From contig MGUR01000031.1 of NCBI GenBank assembly GCA_001800075.1, positions 21,569 to 27,033 on the forward strand: DNA of 5,465 nt, given 5' to 3'. Origin of the DNA: Elusimicrobia bacterium RIFCSPLOWO2_01_FULL_59_12 (GTDB lineage Bacteria; Elusimicrobiota; Elusimicrobia; 2-01-FULL-59-12). Of this stretch, positions 4,895 to 5,465 are shown in pieces (the first letter of the stretch is position 1; every line of letters starts with the position of its first letter). The position numbers were made by a program, and so were the translations under genes. The notes under the pieces were generated by a model that was not told the origin of the DNA, searched no databases, and saw only the letters and a list, made by a program, of their open reading frames with translations.

Positions 4895-5465
4895 TATGCG
4901 CCTGTTTTTATTAACTTTATCCCAATCTTTTCTAATTCTTTCAGTTTCTTCGGGGTATCCGCTTCCAGATAAAGACGCACGACCGGCTCCGTCCCCGACA
5001 GCCGAACTCCCATCCAGCTGTCATCTTGAAAAATGAACTTATAACCGTCCAGGCGGATGATTTTTTTGACCGTCAGCCCGTTGAGCCGGTTCGGCGTCAA
5101 GGTCTCAAAGCGGCGGCGGACATTCTGCATCATGGGCTCGCTCAGATGCAGATTGACGCGCCGGGACAAATAGGGCCCGACTTGTTTACGCAGCGCCTGG
5201 AGGATCTGGCGGAAGGGCTTTTTCTCCACCGCGCGGACCTCGGCCATCAGCAGGCAGGCCAGGATGCCGTCCTTCTCCGGGACGTGATGCCGGATGGTCA
5301 GCCCGCCGGACTCTTCGCCGCCCATGAGAAAATCCCGGGAGCGCATGCCCTCCGCGATGTATTTGAAACCCACGGGCGTTTCCCTGACGGGCAGGTCGTG
5401 GTAGCGGGCGACGGCGTCGATGAAATGCGACGTCATGACGCTGCGCATCACAAACCCTTTCCACC
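4894..5465 (-). CDS. Phosphoglucomutase/phosphomannomutase family protein (partial, N-terminus outside window)
   Basis: Alpha-D-phosphohexomutases move phosphate between C1 and C6 of glucose, mannose or related sugars through a phosphoserine enzyme and a bisphosphate intermediate. Only the last 189 residues are visible; the frame is open to the right edge, so this is a C-terminal fragment and the serine and metal loops lie outside. Domain 3 is recognisable by TPVGFKYI (29-36 of the fragment) and the sugar-recognition loop GEESGG (49-54), followed by HVPEKDGILACLLMAE (60-75). Domain 4 carries the phosphate-binding loop RLSGTEP (154-160). The GEESGG loop and domain order fit the phosphoglucomutase/phosphomannomutase branch; glucosamine mutase (GlmM) usually has GEQSGH. 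The true substrate cannot be decided from this part. The stop TAG (4894-4896) touches an inverted repeat, and eno follows 80 bases later, suggesting a shared carbohydrate operon. Confidence 0.92.
   Translation of the reverse strand, partial: WKGFVMRSVMTSHFIDAVARYHDLPVRETPVGFKYIAEGMRSRDFLMGGEESGGLTIRHHVPEKDGILACLLMAEVRAVEKKPFRQILQALRKQVGPYLSRRVNLHLSEPMMQNVRRRFETLTPNRLNGLTVKKIIRLDGYKFIFQDDSWMGVRLSGTEPVVRLYLEADTPKKLKELEKIGIKLIKTGA

Overview
The window is a GC-rich bacterial chromosome segment in which every supported gene reads on the minus strand. The order of transcription, from high to low coordinates, is: phosphoglucomutase/phosphomannomutase (C-terminal part only), enolase, an FtsB/DivIC-type septum protein, ribosomal protein bS6, single-stranded DNA-binding protein, ribosomal protein bS18, ribosomal protein bL9 and replicative helicase DnaB (N-terminal four fifths, cut by the left edge). 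The plus-strand open frames are shadows of these genes.

There are two functional blocks. The right block (about 3168-5465) is central carbon metabolism followed by cell division: a sugar-phosphate mutase, enolase and ftsB, with only 23 bases between enolase and ftsB. The left block (1-2989) is the classic rpsF-ssb-rpsR-rplI-dnaB cluster joining translation and replication. rpsF and ssb overlap by four bases (ATGA), and rpsR and rplI are 8 bases apart with the rplI Shine-Dalgarno lying on the rpsR stop. The 178-base gap at 2990-3167 is the most likely place for the promoter and leader of this cluster. It holds a possible extended -10 box, a near-perfect 14-base direct repeat, and a hairpin that puts the rpsF ribosome binding site in its loop and the first base of the GTG start in its stem.

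The genes are ordinary housekeeping genes with intact catalytic motifs. The less ordinary material lies between them. Two related GTCA-CCCCGCG inverted repeats sit in the ssb/rpsR and mutase/enolase gaps. An 18-base perfect palindrome flanked by 10-base direct repeats forms the rplI/dnaB junction. A four-unit 10-base tandem repeat forms the 3' end of ftsB. bS6 carries a long Ala/Pro-rich C-terminal tail and bS18 an Arg/Gly-rich N-terminal extension.

The source looks like a free-living or uncultivated bacterium with a full division and replication apparatus. Small palindromes of this type are, from general familiarity, frequent in several candidate phyla (for example Elusimicrobiota or Omnitrophota), but taxonomy cannot be fixed from this window. 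I found no defence system, mobile-element gene, CRISPR array, tRNA, rRNA or evident new multi-gene system.
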